Shown: positions 55,320-63,360 of the stretch, piece after piece
Layout: every line of letters starts with the position of its first letter
How positions within the stretch are numbered: position 1 is the stretch's first letter
Source of the DNA: Tardiphaga sp.
GTDB taxonomy: Bacteria; Pseudomonadota; Alphaproteobacteria; Rhizobiales; Xanthobacteraceae
Direction: 5' to 3'
Assembly: GCA_030147505.1 (NCBI GenBank)
Contig: JASBVG010000042.1
Location: forward strand, 1 to 64,000
DNA length: 64,000 nt
Program-made: the position numbers and the translations under genes
Notes under the pieces: model-generated
The model's input: the letters and a program-made list of their open reading frames with translations, nothing else
Databases searched by the model: none
Told to the model about the DNA's origin: nothing

Positions 55320-56075
55320 ATGTCACTGACCATCACCTACAGTGAAACCAGCAGCAACTTGCCCGCTTACTTCGATAGCTGGACTAGCAATTTCGACTAT
55401 CGCGGCACGGGCAACTTTAATGCCATCCGCAACACCACCGACCAGTGGTATGCCGGCACGCGGACTATCGGCGGCGTCGACAACGACAAATCCTCGGTCA
55501 TCGTCAGCGGAGACGACTTCAGCTATACGCCGGGCGTTATCGACGGCACCGTCACCTCCATGGTGCTGGGCAGCAACCTCGCTTATGTCGCCTCGAGCGA
55601 CACCTGGGTGCAGGACCCCGCTTTGTCAATCGACCTGACCGGCGCAACGCTGACCACCGCCTGGAATACGGCGATCGCCGATCTGTCGCAGAACGGGAGC
55701 CTGACCGGCCTCTATGCGTATTTCGCCGAACAAGGTACTACCCAGATCGGCACCGCAGGCAATGACGTGATGCTGAGCTTTGCCGGCAATGACAGGTTCA
55801 CCGGCGCCGCCGGCAACGACACCTTCATCTTTGGCAATGGGTGGGCCAATGACGTCATCACCGACTTCGGCACCACCGATGGCGACAACGACGTGCTCGA
55901 CCTGCAGGGCGTCAGCAATATCGGCGGCTATAGTGATCTGTTCTTTAATCACAGCAACTGGTGGGACAATTCGGGTGTCCTTACCATCGCCGATGGCGCC
56001 AACACGATCCAGCTCGACGGTTATGTCGGCACCGATATGCTGAGTCTGATCCTCGGCGGCCACATCGTCGTCTGA
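55320..56075 (+). CDS. HasA-like haemophore with RTX-type C-terminal region (copy 2)
   Basis: A 251-residue paralogue of the preceding protein. Shared landmarks are SSNLPAYFDSW (copy 1 SSNLATYLPAY), TDQWYAG (QDQWSAG), FSYTPGVIDGTVTSMVLGSNLAYV (YTYTPGAFNGQVQ...), YFAEQGT and GTAGNDVMLSFAGND. Tyr69 in FSYTPG matches the proposed haem Tyr. The RTX-like part is clearer here, with GNDRFTGAAGNDTFIFGNG and DVITDFG, typical calcium-binding repeats. His is absent from the haemophore part. CGGAGC precedes the ATG. The exporter gene starts nine bases after the stop. Confidence 0.85.
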   Translation: MSLTITYSETSSNLPAYFDSWTSNFDYRGTGNFNAIRNTTDQWYAGTRTIGGVDNDKSSVIVSGDDFSYTPGVIDGTVTSMVLGSNLAYVASSDTWVQDPALSIDLTGATLTTAWNTAIADLSQNGSLTGLYAYFAEQGTTQIGTAGNDVMLSFAGNDRFTGAAGNDTFIFGNGWANDVITDFGTTDGDNDVLDLQGVSNIGGYSDLFFNHSNWWDNSGVLTIADGANTIQLDGYVGTDMLSLILGGHIVV

Positions 56076-56083
56076 GGCCGGCC

Positions 56084-57925
56084 GTGACACGCGCGCACGC
56101 ACAACAGACAACGTCGCGGCCTCCGGCCGCGGCGTTGTCGTCCACCCAGAAAAGTACGATGACCGTCGTGATCGCTGCACTGGCGGCCATCAGCGGCATT
56201 GTCAACCTGCTGGGACTGACAGCTCCGCTGTTCATGCTACAGGTTTATGATCGCGTGCTGGCGAGCCGCAGTCTGTCGACCCTCGCCGGTCTAAGCTTCC
56301 TCGCCGTCGTGCTCTACGCATTCCAAGCGCTGTTCGACGTCGTGCGCTCGCGCGTGCTGCTGCGGATCGGCGAATGGTTCGACCGCGGTTTCTCGCGCCG
56401 TGTCCATGATGCCGTAACGCGCCTGCCGCTCGACAAGCCGTTGCCGGGCGATGGGCTGCAGCCGCTGCGCGATCTCGATAATGTGCGAGCCTTCCTGTCC
56501 AGCCCGGGCCCGACCGCCTTTTTCGACCTGCCCTGGATGCCGGTCTATCTCGCCATCTGTTTCATCTTCCATGTCTGGATCGGCGTCACCGCGCTTGTCG
56601 GCGCCATCGTGCTGGTGTCGTTGACGCTGCTCACCAATGCGCTGTCTCGCGCGCCCGCCCGCGCGATGGTGCAGCAGGTCACACTCCGCAATGCGCAGAT
56701 CGATGCCGGCCGGCGCAATGCCGAGGTGGTGCGCGCGATGGGGCTTGGCGATCGCCTGTATGGGCGCTGGAAGGCAACCAATGCCGACTATCTTGCTGCC
56801 AACCGTCGCACCGGCGACGTCGCCAGCACATTCGGCGGCATCTCGCGCGGGCTGCGCGCGGTGCTGCAATCGGCGTTGCTCGCGGTCGGGGCCTGGCTGG
56901 TGATCCGGCAGGAGGTCAGCCCCGGCGTGATGGTGGCGAGCTCAATCATGATGGGTCGCGCACTGGCGCCCGTGGATCTCGCGATCTCCACATGGAAGCC
57001 ATTCCTGATGGCGCAGCAGAGCTGGGCACGGCTCAGCGAGATGCTCGGCAGCATGTCCGAGACGCCTGCGGTGCTTGCGCTCCCGGCACCGCAGGCGGAA
57101 CTGCGCGTCGAGGCGCTGGCCATCGCGCCGCCCGGCGACAGGCGCGCGACTGTGAACGGCGTGAGCTTTGTTGTCTGCGCAGGCAGCGCGCTCGGCGTCA
57201 TCGGCCACAGCGGCTGCGGCAAGTCCACGCTGGCGCGCGCGCTGGTCGGTGCATGGCGCCCTGCATCCGGCAACATCAGGCTCGATGGCGCGAGATTCGA
57301 TCAATGGGACCGCACTGCGCTCGGCCGGCATATCGGCTATCTGCCGCAAGGCACCGAACTGTTCGACGGCACCATCGCCGAGAACATCGCGCGTTTCGAC
57401 GAAGATGCCGATTCCGCCGCGATCGTCGCCGCCGCACAGGCGGCCGGCGTTCATGATATGATCGTGCGGTTCGAACACGGCTATCAGACACGCATCAACG
57501 AAGCCGGCTCGGCACTGTCCGCCGGGCAGCGCCAGCGCATCGGCCTCGCCCGCGCGCTCTATGGCGATCCGTTTCTGGTGGTGCTCGACGAGCCCAATGC
57601 CAATCTCGATGCGGAAGGCGAAGCCGCCGTGGTCGCGGCCATCGCTGCCGTACGCGCGCGCCGCGGCATCGTCGTCGCCATCGCGCATCGTCCGAGCGCC
57701 ATGGGCGCCGTTGATCTGGTGCTGGCCATGCAAGGCGGCCGCGTCAAGGCCTTTGGCCCGCGCGACGAGGTGTTGTCGCAGATCACCAAGCCGGCGACGG
57801 CGGCGAAGCCCGTCACGGCCGGATTTGCCGCAACGGCGCGCAGCGTGGCGCCGCTGCGCATGGTCGCGCCGCCCACAGCCGCGGCCTCCCCCATCCGCAC
57901 GGAGAACTCCGATGCCTCGTCCTGA
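56084..57925 (+). CDS. Type I secretion ATPase/permease (HasD/PrtD-like)
   Basis: A 613-residue inner-membrane ABC exporter that should drive secretion of the two haemophores. Membrane domain helices start with IAALAAISGIVNLLGLTAPLFML and carry the family phrase QVYDRVLASRS. The nucleotide domain has Walker A GHSGCGKST near 374, signature LSAGQRQRIGLAR near 478 (Ala in place of the usual Gly), and Walker B LVVLDEPNANLD near 498. The GTG at 56084 has GAGG upstream and gives the usual 25-residue cytoplasmic leader; ATG 56159 is an alternative. It overlaps the adaptor gene by 14 bases. Confidence 0.92.
   Translation: MTRAHAQQTTSRPPAAALSSTQKSTMTVVIAALAAISGIVNLLGLTAPLFMLQVYDRVLASRSLSTLAGLSFLAVVLYAFQALFDVVRSRVLLRIGEWFDRGFSRRVHDAVTRLPLDKPLPGDGLQPLRDLDNVRAFLSSPGPTAFFDLPWMPVYLAICFIFHVWIGVTALVGAIVLVSLTLLTNALSRAPARAMVQQVTLRNAQIDAGRRNAEVVRAMGLGDRLYGRWKATNADYLAANRRTGDVASTFGGISRGLRAVLQSALLAVGAWLVIRQEVSPGVMVASSIMMGRALAPVDLAISTWKPFLMAQQSWARLSEMLGSMSETPAVLALPAPQAELRVEALAIAPPGDRRATVNGVSFVVCAGSALGVIGHSGCGKSTLARALVGAWRPASGNIRLDGARFDQWDRTALGRHIGYLPQGTELFDGTIAENIARFDEDADSAAIVAAAQAAGVHDMIVRFEHGYQTRINEAGSALSAGQRQRIGLARALYGDPFLVVLDEPNANLDAEGEAAVVAAIAAVRARRGIVVAIAHRPSAMGAVDLVLAMQGGRVKAFGPRDEVLSQITKPATAAKPVTAGFAATARSVAPLRMVAPPTAAASPIRTENSDASS
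56107..56139 (+). promoter_or_regulatory. Strong hairpin at the start of the exporter gene
   Basis: GACAACGTCGCGGCC (56107-56121) pairs along all 15 positions, one a T-G wobble, with GGCCGCGGCGTTGTC (56125-56139) over a three-base loop. It lies between the haemophore stop and the ATG at 56159, inside the coding frame if the GTG at 56084 is used. It may reduce exporter expression relative to haemophore. Confidence 0.6.
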
Positions 57926-59222
57926 CGTCGCCGACATCTCCAATTCGATGCGCCGGCATCTCGCCATCGCCGGCATCGCGGGCGTCGTGCTGGTGATCGG
58001 CATCGGCGGCTGGGCTGCGGCGACGAATCTCGCTGGCGCGGTGGTCGCCGGCGGGCATTTCGTGGTGGATAGCCATGTCAAGAAAGTCCAACATCCGACC
58101 GGCGGCGTGGTCGGCGAGATCCGCGTGCAGGACGGCCAGCATGTCACGGCGGGCGATGTGGTGATGCGCCTCGATGCCACGCAGACCCGCGCCAATCTCG
58201 CCGTCGTCACCAAGCGGCTGGACGAATTCGCCGTCCGCCGTGCCCGGCTCCGCGCCGAGCGCGACGAGGATACAACCATCGGCTTCCCGGATGACCTGCT
58301 CGCCCGCGCCGACGATCCGGAGATCGCCGCGCTGATGGCAGGCGAGCGCCGCCTGTTCGAACTGCGCCGCGAGGCACGCACCGGGCAGAAGGCGCAATTG
58401 CGCGAGCGCGCCCTGCAATACGGCAAGGAGGTGCGCGGACTGACCGCGCAGGAAGAAGCCAAAATCCGGGGCATTGCGCTGATCGCGCAGGAACTCAAGG
58501 GGGTGCGCGAGTTGTGGGAAAAGGGCCTCGTGCCGATCCAGCGCATGATGGCGCTGGAACGCGAGGCCGCCAATCTCGACGGCGAGCGCGGCCGGCTGGT
58601 CGAGGCGCAGGGGCAATCCGCCGGCAAGATTTCGGAAGCGCAGTTGCAGATCATCCAGATCGATCAGGACCTGCGCAGCGAGGTGGCCGGCAATCTCCGC
58701 GACATCGAAGGCCAGACCGCCGAATATATCGAGCGCAAGGTCACCGCCGAGGACCAGCTCAAGCGCATCGACCTCATCGCGCCGCAGGACGGCATCGTGC
58801 ATGAACTCGCGGTCCACACAATCGGCGGCGTGATCTCTCCGGCCGATACGGTCATGCTGATCGTGCCATCTGCAGACCGCCTCGCCATCGATGTCCAGAT
58901 CCAGCCCCACGATATCGACCAGATGCGCCCTGGCCAGCCCGCCGTGCTGCGCCTGTCAGCCTTCAACCAGCGCACCACGCCCGAACTGCTGGGCACGGTC
59001 ACCCGTATCGCCGCCGACCTGACCCAGGACCAGAAGACTGGGGCTTCTTATTACGTCGCGCGCGTCAGTGTCGCCCCCGATCAGCTGAGGCGCCTTGGCC
59101 AGCTAAAGCCGGTGCCGGGCATGCCAGCGGAAGCATTCATCCAGACCGGCGAACGTACAGTGATCTCTTATCTTGTGAAGCCAATTGGCGATCAGATTGC
59201 ACGAGCATTCCGGGAAGAGTGA
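57912..59222 (+). CDS. Type I secretion periplasmic adaptor (HasE/PrtE, HlyD family)
   Basis: A 436-residue membrane fusion protein linking the exporter to an outer-membrane channel. It has one N-terminal helix (LAIAGIAGVVLVIGIGGWAA, near 15-37), a lipoyl half (VKKVQHPTGGVVGEIRVQDGQHV), a long coiled coil around residues 95-260, the second lipoyl half (KRIDLIAPQDGIVHELAVHT) and the C-terminal beta-barrel with TLGQLKPVPGMPAE-like residues (LGQLKPVPGMPAEAFIQTG), typical of PrtE/HasE. No TolC-type gene follows, so a TolC encoded elsewhere must complete the channel. Confidence 0.92.
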   Translation: MPRPDVADISNSMRRHLAIAGIAGVVLVIGIGGWAAATNLAGAVVAGGHFVVDSHVKKVQHPTGGVVGEIRVQDGQHVTAGDVVMRLDATQTRANLAVVTKRLDEFAVRRARLRAERDEDTTIGFPDDLLARADDPEIAALMAGERRLFELRREARTGQKAQLRERALQYGKEVRGLTAQEEAKIRGIALIAQELKGVRELWEKGLVPIQRMMALEREAANLDGERGRLVEAQGQSAGKISEAQLQIIQIDQDLRSEVAGNLRDIEGQTAEYIERKVTAEDQLKRIDLIAPQDGIVHELAVHTIGGVISPADTVMLIVPSADRLAIDVQIQPHDIDQMRPGQPAVLRLSAFNQRTTPELLGTVTRIAADLTQDQKTGASYYVARVSVAPDQLRRLGQLKPVPGMPAEAFIQTGERTVISYLVKPIGDQIARAFREE

Positions 59223-59527
59223 AAAGAATGCGTCACCGTTGGGTGACCCAATCTGCGATGAAACTCGCCTGATTAAATTCAGATCAATTTCTCGCTTGAT
59301 CCAAACTAGCATTTGCGACGGACTGCCACCTTTACAAATCGACGAGCTGCTAGGCAAAGGTCTATCGTTTTAAGTGGAGCGTCGCGACGTCCGCTTAGCG
59401 CCAAAAGCTGACATACGATTCTTTTGGCCGCACACACCCGTTTACAAATAGCGGATTTCGCAAGCTGCCGCGCAGCGCAACAAGAGATGCGTCTACTAGA
59501 GCGAACGCATTTTGACGGAGTTTCCAG
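59223..59527. other. Convergent intergenic region
   Basis: These 305 bases separate the ends of the secretion and siderophore operons. A short hairpin (GTCACC 59232-59237 / GGTGAC 59242-59247) follows the adaptor stop but has no T-run. I see no gene; base composition is less GC-rich. Confidence 0.45.
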
Positions 59528-60322
59528 CTAATCTGGTCCATTATGGGTTATGCGACCGTCTACGATTAGTTGTAAAAAGTCACGGCTGCAGCGTTCGACT
59601 CTTGCCGATATGCCATAAATCTCCGTAAGCAGCTTAGGCGTAACGACAGCGGCAGGTGCCCCGGAGCATTTGGGCACTCCTTGAGACATTACCACGATAT
59701 TGTCAGCCCAGCGCGCCGCGAATGTCAGGTCGTGGAGCACGACGACGGCGACCCTGCCTGCGCTGACGTAGCGGCGCACCATGTTCATGACATCGAACTG
59801 GTGACCGAGATCGAGCGCGCTGGTCGGCTCGTCGAGCAGCAGGATGGGCGGATGCCGCACGATGGATTGCGCCAGGCTCGCAAGCTGACGTTGTCCACCA
59901 GACAGGCGGTTCAGCGGCTCGAGCGCGAGATGCGCGATGCCGACCTGTCCGAGCACGTCGATGGCTTGTTCCATAAACGGATCGTCGCCGGTGCGCGGCG
60001 CCACATGCAGCGCGCTCAGCATGCCCTCCAGGACCGTCAGTTCCGCCGCCAGCGGCACGCTTTGCGGCATGAAGCCGATCAGTTCGGCGCGGGCGCGCGG
60101 TGACAGTTGCAGGATTGAGCGTCCATCGAACGTCACTTCGCCGCTTGCAGGCAGCAGTCCCGCCAGCCCGCGCAGCAGCGTCGACTTGCCGGCTGCATTG
60201 GGGCCGACCAGCGCGGTGATCTCGCCCGCCTGAAGCGGCGCAAGCGTGACATCGCGGATCACTGGCCGACCGGGATAGCCGGTCGAGAGCCGATCGATCA
60301 AAAGCTGTGCGCGGTTCACCAT
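59528..60322 (-). CDS. Iron-siderophore ABC transporter ATP-binding protein (FepC/FecE type)
   Basis: A 264-residue ATPase. Walker A GPNAAGKST is near residue 40, signature RLSGGQRQLASLAQS near 140, Walker B ILLLDEPTSALD near 160, and the switch His in LHDLTFAARW. The pattern is that of iron-complex and B12 importers. ATG 60322 overlaps the permease end by seven bases. It is the last gene of the siderophore operon. Confidence 0.93.
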   Translation of the reverse strand: MVNRAQLLIDRLSTGYPGRPVIRDVTLAPLQAGEITALVGPNAAGKSTLLRGLAGLLPASGEVTFDGRSILQLSPRARAELIGFMPQSVPLAAELTVLEGMLSALHVAPRTGDDPFMEQAIDVLGQVGIAHLALEPLNRLSGGQRQLASLAQSIVRHPPILLLDEPTSALDLGHQFDVMNMVRRYVSAGRVAVVVLHDLTFAARWADNIVVMSQGVPKCSGAPAAVVTPKLLTEIYGISARVERCSRDFLQLIVDGRITHNGPD

Positions 60323-61392
60323 GCGCTTCTCCGGCGCAGGATCAGCGCAATGAAGACCGGAAGCCCGATCGCCGCCGTGACGATGCCGATCGGGATCAGC
60401 ACGCCTGGGATCACCATCTTGCTGATGGTGGATGCGATCGACATGATGAGTGCGCCGGCGAGTGCACTCACTGGCAGGAAGAAACGATGGTCCTCGCCGA
60501 TCAGCATGCGGGCGATGTGCGGCCCGGCAAGGCCGACAAAGCCGACGGTACCGACCAGCGCCATCGCCGTCGCAGTTAGCAAGCTGACGCGCAGCAGCGA
60601 CGCATAGCGCAGCCGCGAGACATCGACGCCCATGCCACGCGCGCGCTCCTCGCCCAGCCGCAGTGCGGTGAGCGGCCATGCCGCCCGCAATGTGAACGGC
60701 ACCACGCACATCACGATGAGCGCGACGAGCCTCAGATTGTCCCAGTCGGCACGCGACAGACTGCCGAGCATCCAGAACACGAGCTGCTGCAGTGCCTGCT
60801 GGCTGGCGACGAACTGCAGCAGCGCCACCATGGCGTTGAACGTGAAGAACAGCGCAATCCCCATCAGCACGAGACCATCGGAGCCGAGGCCGCGCAACGT
60901 CACCAGCGAATGCATCAGCAGCATCGATCCGAGGGCGAACAGGAAGGCGTTGCCCGCCACCAGCCAGTTCTGCGGTACGCCGGGGATGCCGACGCCGAGC
61001 ACAAGCGCGAGCGCGGCGCCAAACGCCGCCGAGGACGATACGCCGAGCGTGAACGGGCTCGCGAGCGGATTGTTGAGCACGGTCTGCATTTCCGCCCCTG
61101 CCAGCGCGAGCGCGATGCCCACCAGCACCGCGGCCACCGCCTGCGGCAGCCGCACGTCCCAGATGATGGTGACGACGGGGCGCGGGCTGTTTGCAGGATC
61201 GAGCAGTGCCGCGATCGTCTCGTGCAGGCCGAGCGATGCCGGACCGGAGGCGAGATCGAGTAGGAACGCCATCACGAGCGCGACGGCAAAGACAATCGAC
61301 CAGCCGATGCGTCGGCGCATGATCCGGCGATAAGCCGCGATCGTCTCCGACCGGATGGACTCCGTCGCCGTCGATGGCACGCTGTCCGTCAC
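60316..61392 (-). CDS. Iron-siderophore ABC transporter permease (FecCD type)
   Basis: A 358-residue inner-membrane permease with about nine to ten helices. FecCD landmarks are WDVRLPQAVAAVLVGIALALAGAEMQ, LNNPLASPFTLGVSSSAAFG, and the late GFVGLAGPHIARMLIGEDHRFFLP. A single fused-function permease gene means it acts as a homodimer. The GTG at 61392 overlaps the stop of the binding protein (GTGA), so translation is coupled. Confidence 0.94.
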   Translation of the reverse strand: MTDSVPSTATESIRSETIAAYRRIMRRRIGWSIVFAVALVMAFLLDLASGPASLGLHETIAALLDPANSPRPVVTIIWDVRLPQAVAAVLVGIALALAGAEMQTVLNNPLASPFTLGVSSSAAFGAALALVLGVGIPGVPQNWLVAGNAFLFALGSMLLMHSLVTLRGLGSDGLVLMGIALFFTFNAMVALLQFVASQQALQQLVFWMLGSLSRADWDNLRLVALIVMCVVPFTLRAAWPLTALRLGEERARGMGVDVSRLRYASLLRVSLLTATAMALVGTVGFVGLAGPHIARMLIGEDHRFFLPVSALAGALIMSIASTISKMVIPGVLIPIGIVTAAIGLPVFIALILRRRSAW

Positions 61393-62513
61393 GGCGTCTC
61401 GACCCAGAACGTGCCCGGCAAGGGCACCGCAGAGAAGGTGTTGATCCGCTGCATCGTCGCGGCAGGATCGAGATCGCGGAACAGATCCGGATGCAACCAC
61501 TTCGCCAGCCATTCGAGCGCCACGATATGGGACGGCGAGTCGTTGAACTGATGCCACAGGCCAAAAGCGCGCCCGGATGTCACGGCAGTCAGGCCCGACA
61601 GGCCGGGCTTTGCGAGCAGGCTCCGGAAGCGGCTGCGTGCATCCTCTGCCGACACGTCCGTGCCGAGCACAAGGCCACCGCTCGCCGCGAGCTGCGCGCC
61701 GCCGGTCGCGACATAGACGTCCGGATTCCTGGCGATCAGATATTCGAGGCTGACCTGGCCGGTCGATCCCGGGATCATGTCGACGGCGATATTGCGGCCG
61801 CCGGCCAGCGTGATGAAATCGTTGAAGGTGCCCTTGCCGGGCGAATAGCAGCACTCGCCGCCGCCGGCATGGGCATGCATGAAAACGCTCGGCCGCGCCT
61901 CCTTGTGGGCCGCCAGCCTGTCCTTCAATCGCGTCAGATGCTGCTGGTAGAAATCGATGAAGGCCGTCGCCTCCTCCTCGCGGCCGGTCACCTGGCCGAG
62001 CACGCGAATGCTGGGGATCGTGTCACGCAGCGGATTGGCGAAGAAATCGACGATGACCACGGGAATGCCGGCATTCTCGAAGCGCTTGATCACCGGGCTG
62101 TTCTTGCCGCCGGGAGCAACGCCCGCGACATACCAGCTGAGGATCGCCACGTCGGGCCGGATTGCGAGTGCGCGCTCCACCGAGAAATTCTGCGGCACGC
62201 CGTCGCCGATTACCGGCACCTTGTCGAGATCTGGAAACTTGCGCTGATACGTCTCATAGGTGACCGGATCCTGCCGCTTCATGTCGCTCTGCCAGCCGGC
62301 CATGATGCTGACGGGATCAGGATGGATCAGCGACAGAGCGGGCAGATGCCGCCCCTGCACCAGCAGGACGCGCGTCGCCGGCCTTTCCAGCACCACATCG
62401 CGCCCGGCGATGTCCGTGATCCGGATCTCGGCGCGTGCCGGCGCCAGTGACAGGAGCCCGCTCAAGCCCAGCAAAGCAAGACACAGCAATGCACGCCTGA
62501 TCAAGCCCGTCAT
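61389..62513 (-). CDS. Iron-complex periplasmic binding protein
   Basis: A 374-residue receptor of the TroA/FepB-like class III fold. The signal peptide is LIRRALLCLALLGLSGLLSLAPARA. Mature parts include ITDIAGRDVVLERPATRVLLVQG, the DVAILSWYVAG strand, and FITLAGGRNIAVDMIPGS. It is longer than haem-binding HmuT proteins. With an esterase and a siderophore reductase upstream, a ferric siderophore is the more likely ligand. ATG 62513 or 62516 both follow GTGAGG. Confidence 0.92.
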   Translation of the reverse strand: MTGLIRRALLCLALLGLSGLLSLAPARAEIRITDIAGRDVVLERPATRVLLVQGRHLPALSLIHPDPVSIMAGWQSDMKRQDPVTYETYQRKFPDLDKVPVIGDGVPQNFSVERALAIRPDVAILSWYVAGVAPGGKNSPVIKRFENAGIPVVIVDFFANPLRDTIPSIRVLGQVTGREEEATAFIDFYQQHLTRLKDRLAAHKEARPSVFMHAHAGGGECCYSPGKGTFNDFITLAGGRNIAVDMIPGSTGQVSLEYLIARNPDVYVATGGAQLAASGGLVLGTDVSAEDARSRFRSLLAKPGLSGLTAVTSGRAFGLWHQFNDSPSHIVALEWLAKWLHPDLFRDLDPAATMQRINTFSAVPLPGTFWVETP

Positions 62514-62520
62514 CATCGCC

Positions 62521-63360
62521 TCACGGCTTCTGCCAGGCGAAGCGAACGCCGCGGCTGATCGCAGCCGGGATGACGGAGACGTGGTTCTCGTCGGTGAATT
62601 CGGCATAGGACACATCCAGCACATCAGCCGCATTGTCGCGCAACCGCGCCGCAAGCGCTTTGACATTCTCCACCATGGTCGTCGATCCGCGATCCATCGC
62701 CGAGGGCGGGGTTCGTTCGAGACTGCCGACCGTCATCAGCAGTCGGCCCTTCGCAGCGACGCAGTCCCTGGCGCGAATGAATGCATCCGCCTGCGCCAGG
62801 ATCGCACAGTCATTCCACCAGATCGACGGCGACGCCGCAACATGACTCTGGAACGATTCCGGACGCGTGAACAGCGACCACAACACGAACAGTCCACCAA
62901 GCGAATGGCCGAAAACGGCTTGCCGCCCGGGATCGGTAGGCCAGCTGGATTCCACGAGCGGCTTCACCGTGTCCGCGATGAAATCCGAAAACGCCGCGGC
63001 ACCGCCCTCGCTCGCATCAGCGCTGTGGCTTCCCGGCGTCAGGTCGAACCACCGGCGCTCCGGCGCAAGCGGCGGGTCGCAGGGATAACCGATTCCGACC
63101 ACGATCCCCGGCGGCACGCCGGTTGCGTGTGGCCTGCGCATCTGCATGGCAACGACATCCATCGCCGTGGCGAATGTCGCATTGCCGTCCAGCAGATAGA
63201 GGACCGGAAAGCCTCCCGGCGGCGGCGCCGAATCCGGCACCGACACAAAGATGCGATAGCCGCGTCCGCCCTTCGAGGTCAGGTCGATCTGCGATGCCCC
63301 GGCACGCTGGAACGGCAGCCACGCCTCAGTGGTGTTCGTGGGCGTGCTGCAATTCGTCAC
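62521..63360 (-). CDS. Siderophore esterase-like alpha/beta hydrolase (IroE/Fes type)
   Basis: A 279-residue esterase. The nucleophile elbow is GHSLGG near residue 160, the oxyanion loop YLLDGNATF near 65, and the catalytic His is in DENHVSV near 260. This fits the esterase D/IroE family, which cleaves tri-ester siderophores to release iron. The GTG at 63360 has GAGG upstream; the alternative ATG at 63393 overlaps the preceding gene further. Either way its start overlaps the end of the siderophore-interacting protein gene, so the two are coupled. Confidence 0.87.
   Translation of the reverse strand: MTNCSTPTNTTEAWLPFQRAGASQIDLTSKGGRGYRIFVSVPDSAPPPGGFPVLYLLDGNATFATAMDVVAMQMRRPHATGVPPGIVVGIGYPCDPPLAPERRWFDLTPGSHSADASEGGAAAFSDFIADTVKPLVESSWPTDPGRQAVFGHSLGGLFVLWSLFTRPESFQSHVAASPSIWWNDCAILAQADAFIRARDCVAAKGRLLMTVGSLERTPPSAMDRGSTTMVENVKALAARLRDNAADVLDVSYAEFTDENHVSVIPAAISRGVRFAWQKP

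Noticed and set aside
59232-59247. Hairpin after the secretion adaptor gene as a terminator
   Set aside because: Only six base pairs and no T-run on either strand.
59528-62513. Assignment of the ABC transporter as HmuTUV haem importer
   Set aside because: The haem locus is adjacent, but the binding protein is long and the operon contains a siderophore esterase and reductase, so a ferric-siderophore role is favoured. Haem cannot be excluded.
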